Part shown: positions 47,139-57,014 of the stretch, in pieces
Layout: each line of letters opens with the position of its first letter
Numbering within the stretch: position 1 is the first letter of the stretch
NCBI GenBank assembly: GCA_963931925.1
Contig: OZ007570.1
Coordinates: 60,126,848 to 60,190,847, forward strand
DNA length: 64,000 nt
From: Onchidella celtica
Taxonomy: Eukaryota; Mollusca; Gastropoda; Systellommatophora; Onchidiidae
Direction of reading: 5' to 3'
Made by a program: the position numbers and the translations under genes
The notes under the pieces: generated by a model
Seen by the model: only the letters and a program-made list of their open reading frames with translations
Database searches by the model: none
Told to the model about the DNA's origin: nothing

Positions 47139-49586
47139 GAATCAGGTCCGTCTCGGTCAAGGCTGGTTTTCATTCAGGTAATTATTTTTTTTGCTCCCTT
47201 TATGTTCTCTCTAATTGTGGAACTGGCATTTTGCTTGTCTTTCCAATGCAGGCTTTCTGTCGTGCGAATGGCGGAACTTTGGTTGAGCCAAGAGATGCTT
47301 CACTTAACAGCTGGTTGAAACAGGAACTTCGAGCACGCCACAGTAAGATTCCAGTCCTCCTTAATAATTATGAAGATTTTTTATATGACTGCAACATTAT
47401 TTCAAGATAGAGTGTGACAACTATTTCGAGATGACGGAGGATTTATTGTCCATATGGCACTGTTACAATGGCATGTTGGTATTACAGGATACAGGCTGCT
47501 GCCAGCTATCCATAAGCACAGGAAAGAACACCCGTTCATTGTGAAACAGACGCAGTATAGCCCTAAGTCAAAATCTATTTAAATACGAAAGAGAAAAAAT
47601 AAACTCTTTAAAAAGGGGCTGACCAAAGAAACAAAGAAATGGGGAAACAAACAGGCGGAAAGATCATCCTCCCCCCCCCCCCCACCCATGTTACAATTAG
47701 TGTCAAATTCCCTATCCCTGCGTACCAAGGTTTTGCAATCCTAGCTCGATGACAGGTGTAAGGGGAACATACAATATAGCCATACATCATTTTGTAATGA
47801 TGACATGATGCTTCTAAATATGAATTCTAACACCATTGGCACAGTGGGCACAAATAAAACTTGATCAGTCTCTAATTATTGCTTTGGCCTTTTAATTTTC
47901 AGTGTCGGTTACCTGGATAGGTGCTAATGATCATTTTCGAGAAGGACATTTTGAGTGGGTCAGCGACCAGACACTTTTGGGATTCCGTGACTTCCCATAC
48001 GGCCTGCCTGATGATCACCAAGGCAAGTGAAATTTATCCACACTAAATCGCACCAGGTGCACATAATGATGTACAATATTAGGTAATGTTGGAGCAGATT
48101 TCAGTCACATTTCTATTGTTATCTGAAAGAAGAATTTGGCTGAGGAGGATGTGAGACAAAAAAGAGAGGGATTTAATGGATGGTCCGAAATCAGTAATTA
48201 GCCGTAACATCGCGCAATCAGAACATTGTCTGTAATATGAGAAAAGCCAGGTTCACATTATGCACAGTGGACACACTAGAGCACATCAGTTGGTCCATCC
48301 ATCACGCATCGCTTATATAGTTGTTTTCTTAGTTATCGATACGTTTTCCCGCTTTCATTGTTGTTTCTTATTGGATAACTTGGGTTGTAATACTTATCAG
48401 AGAATCGAATTGTACTGAAATGGCTAATGTAGTACAGAATGCAATGTTTATGCTATACGGTATGTTTAAAGCAACAGAATCATCAAATAAAATAACAAGA
48501 TGTCTATGTTATAAAAATATTAATATAAACCATGTTAACAACATTTCTTTTATTATCGTTATTAAACAATGTACATATGTAAGATAATTTGGAGGTGTAT
48601 ATAACGTAGAGAATATGAGAGCCACTGATGTACAGCAATTCATGAATGAAGGAATGGACAGGAGGTTCAGCGATCTATGCCCGCCCAAGTCAAAGGACCC
48701 TCTCGTTTAGGATAATCAGAAAGAAGAACTCTTACCCACGTAAACTATGGGAGAGCACATTGAACTTTATGAAACATATTATATGACTTAATAGTACTAA
48801 CGGGCCTTTGGGGGAGCAGAAATTGGATGAAGTAAAGGCGAGTAAAAAGAGAGGGAAGAGGCTAGAGTGACGTAGATAAGATAAAAAAGAAAAATATCGT
48901 CGTGAAAGGTAAGCTGATAGGGTGAAAATGAATGGGACGGAATGAGGTAATGAAGAGGAAGAAACCGAACGATGGTTCAATAAATACGCAGATTACCCAG
49001 ACAAAGTGTTCAGTGTGTGAAAATAAGCGAGCATTAGTATAAAATAAGGACGGAAAATTAAAAAAATGACAAAAGAGATACTGAAAAAACCCATTTCAGC
49101 ATGAAACCAAGACAGAAGAGCTCGCCCCCTCCCCTCTCCCCCCCCCCCACTTCCTCTCTCTCTTTCTCTCTGAGAAGGAGAGAAGGGAACATAAGGATTG
49201 GTTGTGATGCCTCGAGATGTCCATACTGAGTGGGAATCACTAGTTTCGACATGTGGACGAGGGCGATAGCAAATAATTATGGTTAATTATCTGATATCTC
49301 TCAGCGCTCCTCTGTCTAACCTGTTTAATACCTTTATTGCGAAAGCACGTCAAACATTATGTGCGTAAAATTTGACCATCCAAGGACGGAAAGCTTATTA
49401 ATGAGCTCAAAACTAACTTTTGTATTGAAAATAATTGGTTGTCGTGCATTATAACTAACTCTATTCTTACTTTGCACTATAATTGCAGGTTATCAAGAGT
49501 GTGTGTGCCTCTTCACCCGGGAGGATTGGCGGTGGGATGATAACTTTTGTCACAAAAGATTAAACTTTGTGTGCCAGAAAAAGTGA
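31436..49586 (+). CDS. Secreted C-type lectin (perlucin-like), copy C, spliced and intact
   Basis: Coding exons 31436-31496, 36897-36988, 47252-47342, 47903-48022 and 49489-49586 total 462 nt: 153 residues plus stop, with compatible phases throughout. Residues 1-20 form a signal peptide (MARTEMLKVLLLVVGGLVLA). The rest is one long-form CTLD: Cys26-Cys37, Cys54-Cys150 and Cys126-Cys142 are the expected bridges, with WIGAND at 86-91 and FVCQKK at the end. Cys128 is an extra, seventh cysteine. The site-2 calcium motif reads Leu116-Pro-Asp (usually QPD or EPN) and the second motif Trp137-Asp-Asp (usually WND), so calcium-dependent sugar binding may be altered. Intron 2 holds the LINE and a Tc1-like fragment; intron 3 holds about 10 kb of repeats. 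Secreted single-CTLD proteins of molluscs serve in immune recognition or shell matrix; which applies here cannot be told. Confidence 0.85.
31589..31690 (+). repeat. Diverged 32-bp minisatellite in intron 2 of copy C
   Basis: About three to four degenerate units of the repeat seen at 868-1007, centred on AGACCATCAGATAATCTGA. Confidence 0.75.
32060..32290 (-). mobile_element. Tc1-like transposase fragment (helix-turn-helix part)
   Basis: On the minus strand: IGRPRGITAAHDRFIVRQHV and MEPFRTASQTT. This matches the GRPR linker and second HTH region of Tc1/mariner transposases (GRPR...T...DR.I...R). Only about 75 codons are left and no DDE part was seen. Confidence 0.65.
32639..36596 (+). mobile_element. 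Full-length non-LTR retrotransposon (LINE) with 13-bp target duplication
   Basis: TATTTTGAATGTG occurs exactly at 32626-32638 and 36597-36609, framing 3958 bp. The 5' UTR (32639 to about 33390) is GC-richer than its surroundings. One ORF (33414-36545) encodes endonuclease and reverse transcriptase. The 3' UTR is only about 50 nt and no poly(A) tail is visible; the element ends CGCTAAAGGCCATA. An intact ORF with an exact duplication indicates a recent and possibly still active insertion. It lies in the sense direction in intron 2 of lectin copy C. Confidence 0.9.
33414..36545 (+). CDS. LINE ORF: APE endonuclease and reverse transcriptase, 1043 residues
   Basis: Domains in order: APE-type endonuclease (DIAALQETRL with the catalytic Glu near residue 38; LILGDFNARVG; DTDHALV with Asp240-His241), then reverse transcriptase. 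RT landmarks are NNYRGISLLSITGKAFARV, CFVDLTKAFDTV near 611-622, GVKQGCVLAPTLF and LLFADDAAIV near 732-741 (catalytic Asp-Asp 736-737). C-terminal landmarks are RRLRWLGHLHRMENDRIPRQ, RPRGRPHLRFKD and a finger CNHCH...H...C at about 1020-1040. No RNase H. The frame is open upstream of this ATG, where KLGTWNVRT, normally the first endonuclease strand, is encoded before it (about 33387-33413); a TAG closes the frame near 33325. Translation may therefore start at a non-AUG codon. Clade is not settled; related to APE-type RTE/Jockey/I-like elements. Confidence 0.9.
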   Translation: MRPGLQQQDLTNIDSIRKSQIIDRELQLLNIDIAALQETRLPDSGSVKEENYTFFWQGLSSEQPRIHGVGFAVKNSLINSIATPIGVSERIMTLRLNTRSGFTNIICVYAPTLTSSDETKDIFYEALQRTLHNIPLTEGLLILGDFNARVGADHSAWPKCIGHFGIGNINENGQRLLELCSVNSLCVTNTYFDLKRCQRTSWRHPRSGHWHQLDLILSRRKSLGCIKITRSLHSADCDTDHALVVSKIKISAKKIYRSKAPSIPKINVTAIRDESNRKSFEKLFAESMDNVTQCDSVDETWNTLSSKIHDCAIKSFGQHKVSNNDWVAQNSEILLPLIEQKKSAFNEYNKNCNQSTKTCLKNAKAKLQLEVRRCANKYWTDLCNSIQEANEKGDMKTAFSQMKVALGPIITKSAPLKSVNGEPITDKNEQLNKWVEHYYLLYSTEKNIPPDFEEHLQKLPIMAELDAEPSLVELSNAIDHLSAGKATGSDNIPAEVLKDLKGPLLPHLYNLLLQCWKEGVIPHDMRDAKIVTLYKNKGDKGDCNNYRGISLLSITGKAFARVILCRLQQLAEKVLPETQCGFRSKRSTIDMIFALRQIQEKCKEQNRPLITCFVDLTKAFDTVSRSGLYAVLKSIGCPPTLLKLIASFHTDMRACVNFEGCTSNSFAVNSGVKQGCVLAPTLFGIYFAALLKNAFGQCSGGVLINTRVDGSIFNVARLKAKSRTEHIMLQELLFADDAAIVAHDETTLQALINSLAKACDKFMLKISVSKTVVLTQGLRNPNPIMLNGSPLEQVGKFCYLGSTISGSTDITTEINARIGKAATAFGKLSKRVWNNSKLTIKTKVLVYQTCVLSTLLYGSETWTTYSKHERSLNSFHLRCLRKILKIKWQDRISNIEVLSRANIPSTQALLGKKRLRWLGHLHRMENDRIPRQILYGELATGNRPRGRPHLRFKDTCKVTMKAFNIDPNEWENLASDRSRWRQKLRSGTLAIDFKAKETYLTKRQRRNENTRQSEPKRLTCNHCHRTLGSNIGRISHERSCQSK
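36897..36988 (+). CDS. Copy C exon 3: N-terminal CTLD segment
   Basis: Acceptor CTCTTCCAG before 36897, donor GTAGGT after 36988. Encodes VRGHSCPSNWVLHNGNCYGF and TWAEAL, with the first disulphide pair. Confidence 0.85.
37390..41205. other. Enlarged intron 3 of copy C, no gene recognised
   Basis: Collinearity with the other lectin copies stops at 37390, just before a CATCATCATCATCA run. The block contains no convincing reading frame; the longest candidates (for example 40406-40657) show no known domain. A CAACAACAACAG-type repeat lies near 38078-38101. Confidence 0.4.
41740..41810 (+). repeat. Dispersed repeat around the palindrome CCAGTTATAACTGG
   Basis: CCATTGCAGTCCAGTTATAA continues into CTGG, then CATCGTCGGCACAGTGCAGC and GCCAGTCGGTGG. 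Inverted at 59128-59195 the same order appears with few changes. In both places it is preceded by a TTTGTATTTGTATTTG run. The 14-bp core is a perfect palindrome. Confidence 0.7.
42147..43062 (-). pseudogene. DUF7869-like transposon-derived gene, broken
   Basis: Three minus-strand segments are collinear with one protein family: 43062-42835 (VLVQWDSFGSVNVVN), 42807-42511 (VVLFADGCYDQNN ... GKHAEDLHSE) and 42506-42147 (MLSLVESALAGAGEILIPAQ ... NWKDVV). The LFADGCxxQN core followed by an xGDSMxxxVExA-like block is the signature of a multi-copy family in invertebrates whose C-terminal domain I recall as DUF7869. An RNase H-like transposase fold is plausible but not proven. Frame changes separate the segments, so it is not functional as it stands. 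Confidence 0.6.
43757..43790. repeat. (GA)n/(G)n simple repeat
   Basis: AGAGAGAGAGAG run followed by a G run. Confidence 0.85.
44110..44850 (-). mobile_element. 5'-truncated LINE, related to the element at 32639-36596
   Basis: The minus-strand ORF 44771-44145 (208 residues) reads KLRIYEACVLSPLLYGLESR, RRLRWLSHVKRMDDSRIPKQ and RQRGRPKLRFKD, ending in the finger CQYCNRS...IGRISHERSC. It aligns over its length with the C-terminal fifth of the 1043-residue ORF. A further stretch, EINTRIGNAGTSFGRL, is legible up to about 44850 after a frame change. A different, older member of the same family. Confidence 0.85.
44851..46890. other. No gene recognised
   Basis: Intron 3 of lectin copy C. Motifs such as GGTCACT and TGACCA recur between 45730 and 46240, hinting at an old repeat, but no boundaries or coding domain were found. 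Confidence 0.4.
46894..47139. repeat. Long (GA)n-(GATA)n-(GA)n microsatellite
   Basis: About 245 bp, of which the centre (47040-47088) is GATA and the end a G run. It ends 112 bp before exon 4 of copy C. Serine/leucine-only open frames across it are artefacts. Confidence 0.95.
47252..47342 (+). CDS. Copy C exon 4: AFCRANGG and VEPRD segment
   Basis: Acceptor CAATGCAG before 47252, donor GTAAGA after 47342; 91 nt. Carries Cys54 and helix 2. Confidence 0.85.
47903..48022 (+). CDS. Copy C exon 5: WIGA and LPD motifs, GC donor
   Basis: Acceptor AATTTTCAG before 47903. Encodes VTWIGANDHF, EWVSDQTLLGF and GLPDDHQ. The donor is AAG then GCAAGT at 48023, a GC-AG intron with otherwise ideal consensus; copy A has GTAAGT at this place. 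Confidence 0.85.
48023..49488. other. Intron 5 of copy C, collinear with copy A
   Basis: Matches 7642-9057 along most of its length. A C-rich/CT-rich stretch lies at 49124-49170. No gene recognised. Confidence 0.6.
49489..49586 (+). CDS. Copy C exon 6: C-terminal CTLD segment and stop
   Basis: Acceptor AATTGCAG before 49489; encodes GYQECVCLFTREDWRWDDNF and CHKRLNFVCQKK, then TGA at 49584-49586. The first AATAAA downstream is at 49809-49814. Confidence 0.85.
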
Positions 49587-50079
49587 GGCAATTATTTGTT
49601 GTTTTACGGTAGTGGCATTCAGCTTACTTTTACTTTCTTCAGAAAGTTAAAACTTACGGATGTAGAACTACTATAGTTCCCTACTTGTTCATATTGACTG
49701 ACACAAACCAATTAAAAAAAAAAAGTTCAATGACATATAAATGTACACTTTTTTTTCTCCTGACATAAGATAATTACCATTCGTTTTAAAAATCATAATA
49801 TCCGCAGAAATAAATAAATGAACAAATTTTTTTCAAAAGACAACTTCGCCCCTGGATAAATGTGTTCATCCACATTTTGCAATGGCCTTATTAAACTATT
49901 CGACTACAGCTACAAGATATTTTCTCATTTAAAATTGAAACAATAGGCAAGGAGGTTTAATAACCGTAAATTAAAATCAGTAACAGGAGATTTGCGTGAG
50001 CATTTAGAGTTTTACTAACACCGTCATAAAAGTCACAAATCGCGAAGGGGGTTGGCGAGGTATATCGCTGGACATAATT

Positions 50080-52110
50080 CTACAGTGTCTAGAAATGCTG
50101 TGTTTTCACGAAAGCAGAGGATGAAGCAAGTCCCTCTGTTTACGTTGTATTTAAATTTTGAAGAAACGCTAAGCGGAGACAGACTGGCGACTCATGTTGC
50201 AAGGCAAATGTAAAAGCCTATCATTAACTGTTACAGCATGTTTTACATGTGATTGACGATGCCCTGGCTTCATAGACTAACAATCGCTGGACCCTTTTCT
50301 AGTCACAACAAAGTGAGCACATTTCATGGTTTTAGCCCAAAAATGGCATGGATAGGAAGCTTATATACTACTTCTTAGAAGTAACAATACGCTAATGATT
50401 TGTAGAACTACTTATGTCGAAAAGACAGAACTTTGTAAGAAACGAACAAAACACTAGAATAATTGATCATGTTGGAAAATAACCGTAGATTAACAAACAT
50501 AATAAATATATTGAAAAGATGTCATTGGAGCAAATCGGGATGAATGTCTTTCATTGTGAGAAAAGTCTTTTATTCCAAGTTGAGAATTACGTCGTTCTCT
50601 GAATTGATAATCAATCAACAATGGATGCTTAAGATCGTGCAGTTGTCCTTCACACTTATTCTTGGGCATCATGCACCATTCCAGACGTGCTGGAGAGACA
50701 GTGCTTTAGAGTTCCGACTATTTTGCGTATCGGAGGCGAATGTTCCGATAGGGATTTATAAAGAGGAAGGAAAGCATTAAAGTCATAAGATCACTGCTGC
50801 GTTTGACTCTGATATTTTAGTTTATTGAACAGAAAACCAATGTGGCTATATGTGGCATAATCAGACAACTCAAGATTGTTAAAATTGACATCTCCTTACT
50901 GGATAATATGCTTTTTCCTTCTCTTGCAGACCTGATGAGCAACATCAACATTAAACTGTTATTACTTTGACACTGTTTGTGGTCCGACCAAGACAACCTC
51001 AGCAGAAATCTCCCAAGAAGAAGCAAACATCGAATTTCCTATCATATTTGTCTTAATATAATACTATCCAGTTTAACTCTCGCCTTTGCACAGACACAGA
51101 CTTTTTATTATTTCAAAATGTAATAAACACTTCAAAGTTTCATATTATGTTTCTATGATATCGTTCTAATATGAACGTATCTAAATCACTGTGCCGACTT
51201 GGTCACTAATGGTAAAAGATTGTCATTATGCATAACTATTCAAATTTTGAAACCTGCCCATCTTGATTTAGTCAGAGTAAAAAAAACAACAACACAATAG
51301 CAGTAGAATTAAAGCATTGAGAAAAAAAAAGATTTTGCGCTTTACTCATGTTTTTGTTATACTGAATACAGTGTTAGAAAGTGGAATGTTTTTACATCTA
51401 CTTAGGCTGATCTTTCATACTTGTGAACAGAACAGGCGTAGAAATAGCACACACACACACACACAGTACTGCAGAGAAACAAGGAAAGACGATATTCATT
51501 TTTGATATGAAAGAATAAAATGAAGGGGAATAATGTTACAAGCTGCCCCTTCAAACTGACACGGTGGTCTAGAGGCAAAGTGCTCGCCCCTCGTGCCGAA
51601 GGTACCAGGTTCAAATCCCGGTCGGTGCAGACAAGTCAGAATTATGGGATTTTTCTCATATTTTCCTGTCCCTGATCCCGTGGTATGTAGGATCGAGCAC
51701 CTAGTCTTCTCGGATAAGGATAACAAATTCGGAGGGCCAGTTGTCACGTTGAGCACGTTAAACTAAAAATACCTTGGCAGTTGGAAATCGTGAAGAGCAG
51801 GCCGAACAGGCCTCTGCCCAGGCAAATTCTAAAAAACGAATCCCTACCACAACAAGAAAATAAAATAAGAAAAAGTGAGGTGTAAATACCAAGGGCAGCG
51901 AATCTCCTAAAATAAAACTTAAACGCCTGAATGTTACAAACTGCAGTCTTAGCTTTTTTTTTTTTTACTGAATCACACAATGTCATGTTTGAAGCCAGAA
52001 GTTCTACGTCAACACTTTCCACCTCCACGTATCCTCCAACTACTGTAACTGTTGTTTTTGTGATGGATGTTCTTCCAAACACGGACTTTACCCCACCCCC
52101 TTTTTCTCAA
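50080..52110 (+). repeat. 3' flanking module of lectin copy C
   Basis: Collinear with 9360-10780 and, distally, 12370-13450, down to the C-rich end ACCCCACCCCC near 52090. It is interrupted by the SINE at about 51548-51780. Confidence 0.6.
51548..51780 (+). mobile_element. tRNA-derived SINE
   Basis: GGTGGTCTAGAGGCAAAGTG (about 51563-51582) resembles an RNA polymerase III A box, and GGTTCAAATCC (51608-51618) is an exact B box, about 40 bp apart as in a tRNA. The body continues through GTTGTCACGTTGAGCACGTT (about 51740-51759) to an A-rich end. The corresponding position in the other two 3' modules lacks it. Confidence 0.7.
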
Positions 52111-52620
52111 CCTTAGTGTCTCCTTATTTACTTAGAATATAGGCATGTTGTGTATGGGTGGAAAGTGCACTGGATGAAGTTTAACATCATGCAATTTTGT
52201 GTATGAATTGGAAAGAGGTTGCCTGATGGGTGGCCTAGTTTCTGTGTTACTATAAATACGAAGGAAAAAAAATCTCGTACCTCGTCGGTCTCAAAGAAGG
52301 AAAAAAAAAATAAGTATGAAGTCCAAGACCCAAAGTTTTGTCACAAAACCAAATTACATTTATTTGCTCGTGTCGTGTCTCTATTAACCATTCGACACCC
52401 AACACCATGGTGCTTCCTCACAAACTTCACAAAACAACAGCACACCAGGATCTTTTTGATGCAAGGGATCACATTTTATTATAAAGAAAAAAAAAAAAAA
52501 AACAGATCATGTAGCCCAGCAATGATTGGAGTTATAAACCAAAAAGTAACAAAAGGAATCTAAAATCTTAACTATAATTAAGGACTAACACCACTAAAGA
52601 GACTAACAAAGAATATAAAG
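52111..52620. other. No gene recognised
   Basis: A-rich stretches only (52262-52310, 52486-52502). Confidence 0.4.
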
Positions 52621-52639
52621 GGTATGATGACTAATCTAA

Positions 52640-53005
52640 GAATAACCCTCTCTCTCTCTCTTCAAGTGTCGGATCTGGAACAGATATCCACGATCATGGT
52701 TCCCCAATCATTCCTGTGCTCGGATGCTCTCAAAAAGCCCATATTGTCCTGGTTTTTCACTGTCGCCCATCTGTTCATATTTTCTAAATATGTTGTTCTT
52801 TGTCTACCTCTGCTTTTTTTTTTTTTGGACTCTATTTTTCCAGTTAAAGCAAGGTGTTCAAGACCTCTGTGTCGCTTCAGGCGTCCCATGAACTGCAATT
52901 GTCTTCTCCTAAATGTTTTTATTAGTGATCGCTCCGTGTTGGTGTCTTTCGTTACCATTTCATTCGATTTCTTTTCCTTCCATGAAGTATTTAGGATATT
53001 ATAAA
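52640..53005 (-). mobile_element. LINE C-terminal fragment, same family as 10995-12080
   Basis: Minus strand: KTFRRRQLQFMGRLKRHRGL, EHLALTGKIESK, SRGRQRTTYLENMNRW, the conserved tail after the reverse transcriptase of this LINE family. Plus-strand similarity to 11000-11180 (GATCTGGAACAGATATCCAC against GTCTGGAACAGACACTGACG) confirms it. Confidence 0.75.
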
Positions 53006-53008
53006 GAC

Positions 53009-53112
53009 TATGGTTATAAATGGCTAAAACTATAAACTACTATGGCTAAAGCTACTAATGACTAAAACTATAAATGGCTAAAACTATAAATGGCCCAAAC
53101 TATTATTGGCTA
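53009..53112 (+). repeat. Minisatellite of about 17 bp (ATGGCTAAAACTATAA)
   Basis: Five to six imperfect units with small length variation. Confidence 0.75.
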
Positions 53113-53280
53113 AAAACCCAGTGCAGCCATGCTTACTGGCATCCCTGGCTCATTGCCTTATCCTTACCAATGTGAAGAAATCCAAAACAATGGACATACA
53201 TTACAGTAAGCATACGTTTTTATTATTAGTATGCATGGGTTAATAGTCATACTATTACACGTGTATAATCCATCCCACGC

Positions 53281-53282
<2 letters not shown>

Positions 53283-53329
<47 letters not shown>

Positions 53330-53352
53330 GCACACACACACACACACACACG
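53283..53352. repeat. (CT)n-(CA)n microsatellite
   Basis: CT run to 53328, then CACA to 53352. Confidence 0.95.
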
Positions 53353-53359
53353 CACACAT

Positions 53360-54440
53360 GTCATTCAAGTAACTAGCTTCATACACAGTGGAGATATAGA
53401 TGAACACAAGCCACAGAGGCCCCAAACTACACGATTATACCAGTCTCCCCAGGCTTACTAATCACTTGAGAGTGACGCAATTTTCTCCAACTGTCCTTGT
53501 TGACATACAAGAGTAACTCTTGTAACAGCATAACATAATAATAATAATAATAGTACCAAGACACGACTACCCCTAATACTTGTACTACTCTCTTCCATTA
53601 CCATTATCGCGTGCGAGCATGGTCTCATCATTGTCGCTATCAGGATCATGTCATTTTGATCATCCATTCGCGCCATGCACATTCATACACTAGTCCACAA
53701 TGACATTCCTTCCTACTTACTATAGCATACACTTACATGGACCTCATACGGCGCCCACAGTGCTGGCTGTCTCCACACAGTGATGCACGCAGCGTAGCTC
53801 TGTGCTAACACCTGTAACAATCGGGACATATACTGCATAACACCTACTCCCTATGCCTATCAATCGGTAATACTAGGAATCTTCCTAATTGCCTTCGTAA
53901 TACACTGTCAGTCACAGCAGAGCGACTGAACTTCAAACAACAGAAGACTTCCATAGCACTGATATTATCCAACATTAAGTCTAGCATCAAACTCTTATTA
54001 CAGCCAGCCTAAGTGGCCATAATATCTGCAACGAACCACGTGCTTAAGCACTGATCATCCAGCCACACTGTACAACATAGTAATCGTATAATAGTATGTA
54101 ATATTCATTTGTAATATTCACTGTAGAGTAAATGAAATGCTTTACGTATCAAAGAGAACAAAGCTATTAAGACCAACTCACCAATCCTCAAGAGTCAGGA
54201 TCGCACAATTTGGAAAAAGAAACAATGACCGTCCTCTTGGTCCGAGTGCACAGCTTGGGAATGACGCTGCGACAGATTGATAAAACGAAAATACGATATT
54301 CATTTTATGCAGTGCCAAACCTGCCTCAAAGTAATTGGGTCCGAAAATCCCACGACCTCTAGGCCACTCACACTCATAAAGCATCATGACACGTCTGAGT
54401 CGACTCGGTCCGTGCAGATATTCGGGTTAATAAAGTGTTT
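53360..54440. other. No gene recognised
   Basis: Mixed sequence with several frames open for under 80 codons and no known motif. Confidence 0.4.
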
Positions 54441-54445
54441 TGACT

Positions 54446-54830
54446 TCGATGACAACAAACACCAACCATGAATTAGAAGTTTTATTTTCTTTATCATGGT
54501 AAAACAGAGTTCTAAATGAATAACTTATCGTTTCGTCATCAATATACTTTACTTGTAGATATTGTTCAATCTGCCTCCTATATTAACCAGCAGTTTGGAG
54601 GTGTTATTTTTATATTATAAGAAGCAAAAATACTGAATTTCGATCATCCTCGCACAAAATGATAAATCTGGGAAACGGATACGTTGATACATGAGAATCT
54701 ACAATATTTTTTTGCCAGAGTGAACCGTTGGTCCCTCTGTAGTCTGTTCTTTAGAAAGTACAATATGACGAGCTGAAGCATATTCCTTTGAACATTTTAC
54801 CTTTGTCATTATTCAACGATTGACATTGTG
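54446..54830 (-). mobile_element. Helitron fragment, matches 16300-16635
   Basis: The minus strand reads a DKENKTSNSWLVFVV-like peptide corresponding to DEDNETSNSQLMFVV just before the helicase of the Helitron at 15.05-16.4 kb. The match continues upstream at nucleotide level. More diverged, no helicase motif. Confidence 0.5.
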
Positions 54831-56325
54831 CATATAATTAAGAAGGGTTAATTGCTAAGTGCATACAGAAGAGTTAGTGATGAAAGGAATAAAGCACTTT
54901 TTTTTTTTTTTTACCTTGGTGAATCTAAGAAAAAAAATCACAAAAAATATTATCTGTATGAGGCAAGTTCATGCCTGTTACATCCGAATCATTTCTTGGC
55001 TTCACTGCCACGATAAATTATAATTAAAGTAAATGTAGGAGTAAATGAACTAAATTTTTTAAAGATAACCTCTCATCTTGGTAAATCTATGTTTCCAAAT
55101 TCAGCGTATCTTTCTAAACCACTTTGTCTTAACTAAATAGTATTTTCTCATTCAAAATGCATGAACATGAATGGAGATTACTTCGTGCCCATAATATACT
55201 GAAATCGTAAACATGTCAGTTGCGAGTACCCTAGGTGTTTTACTAACAAATGAGAATGAAAGCTTCAAGCCATTAAGAAACGTAGTTTAGGGCCTGTTCA
55301 CCACCAAACACGTTTTACCATCGAGACTTCATGATTTCTCATAAATCACGCTTTTCTCATTCTTGGGTATTCTCTAAATCCCCTAATTAAATTTCCTGAT
55401 TATTTCTCAGTCTCATCCGTTAAGCTGGGATAGCAGAAAATGGAGGTGAATCGTTGGGAGCACACTGCTTTCAAATTCTGCCTGAATGCTCGGTCAGACA
55501 TTGACATTGACAATTCGCCCAACTTCGCAAAGATAATTATTATGCGAAGACGATTTCAGGATCTGCGGGATCGATGTCTCCCTTAGTGGGTTATGAAACC
55601 TGATGTTAGATGCGCCTGTTTGTCCCTTGGCACACACGCACGCATTATATACACACACTCATAATACACACTCAAACGCACGGGCCTGCACACACAAACA
55701 CACACACACAGATACATGCAAGAATTGTAGGTGAATATTACATTAAAAACCACAAATAAAACATACATAATACGGAAAAGAAGGAACGATCAAAAGAAAT
55801 ATAAAATTGACACAACTCCTGCAATATAAATCGTCGTAAATATAATTATATTTAGATTAGAACAACAAGCTAGGAAGAAGAACGGAGGAGAGAAAGAAAA
55901 AGAGAAAAGAAAGAAAAGCAAACAACAAGCATCACAACAAAACGACTCATAATGCTAAATTTCTGATCTTGATTTGTTTCGCTGTGAGTGACGAAATAAC
56001 AAAGGGCTTCCATATTCCTGGCGACCATGCACCTGTCAAGTATGAAGCATCATGCCAACATTCACAGTCACAAAAGGAGAACGGCGAACAATTAATGCAT
56101 TGTGTCAAATCCGTGAATAAAAAACCATTCCTGTCAAATGTATATTATTCTGTATTGTTATTGATGTTGTTTTTGTTGTTGTTGTTGCTGTTGTCGTTGT
56201 CATTATTGTTCATTATTGTTGTCATGTCTGTGCTGTTGGTAGTCTTATTGAAATGATTTTCGTTTACCGTTCTGATTGGTCTTATTTCTCTCAAAGTTTG
56301 GGTTTAATTGTAAATCAGTATTCAA
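54831..56325. other. No gene recognised
   Basis: Contains CA-rich repeats at 55630-55712. Frames open here are short and without known motifs. Confidence 0.4.
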
Positions 56326-56329
56326 GTAT

Positions 56330-56800
56330 CTTTTCTAGGGGGAACGTTGACTGTATATGAAGTAAAAGGTCCGGGGAGAACGTTCACTTCATAGTATCTG
56401 TTCGAGGTGGAGGGGGGGGGGGTGTGGGGGGGGGAGGGGGGAATAAAGTGCTATGAAATAGTTGGTCTCCGGAACTATTACTTGCTTCATAGTAAACGTT
56501 CCACCTGACGAAGTACAACGCCACCCCCCAAAAAAGGCCATTTTAAAAAAAATGTCAAAATTCGTTTTTGATACAGAAACAAGACTCGAAGGTGTATTTA
56601 GTAGCATTTCATTAGGTTTTCAAAATTAGGTGTTAAAAGTCTCGAAAATCTTCAAGTCTGGCAAAATACAGGGGGCAAATTTCACCATGAAGTATTCGTT
56701 CCGGGTGACCTCTTGTTACGAAGTGTTTGTTCTGGGGGAACGTCCACAACGGAGGACCAAATATTACTTCGTCACACCGGCGCTTCAAACGACGGTAGAC
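56330..56800. repeat. Cluster of GGGGAACGTTCAC-like words
   Basis: Words of the form GGGAACGTT...ACTTC...ATAGTA...GTTC occur in both orientations at about 56338, 56375, 56490, 56690 and 56735, around a 50-bp G-rich run (56408-56441). Probably a palindromic transposon remnant. Confidence 0.4.
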
Positions 56801-56926
56801 GCCTGCTGATTGTCGAACCGTCAAAGGAATGGAATAAGACGTGTTCATTTTCAAAGCGAGAGTGACCAGACCTTATTCTCGGAATGGGCCCACCAAGTGA
56901 TTATGCTTTTAGAAATTGGCGTTTAA

Positions 56927-56936
56927 TAATATAATG

Positions 56937-56999
<63 letters not shown>
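56927..56999. repeat. (TAA)n microsatellite
   Basis: About 70 bp of ATA/TAA trinucleotide repeat, immediately left of the MITE at 57015. Confidence 0.95.
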
Positions 57000-57000
<1 letters not shown>

Positions 57001-57014
57001 AGATCATTTATTAA

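Noticed and set aside
46783-47160. Open frame of 125 codons, nearly all Leu/Ser
   Set aside because: Translation of the GA/GATA microsatellite; no gene.
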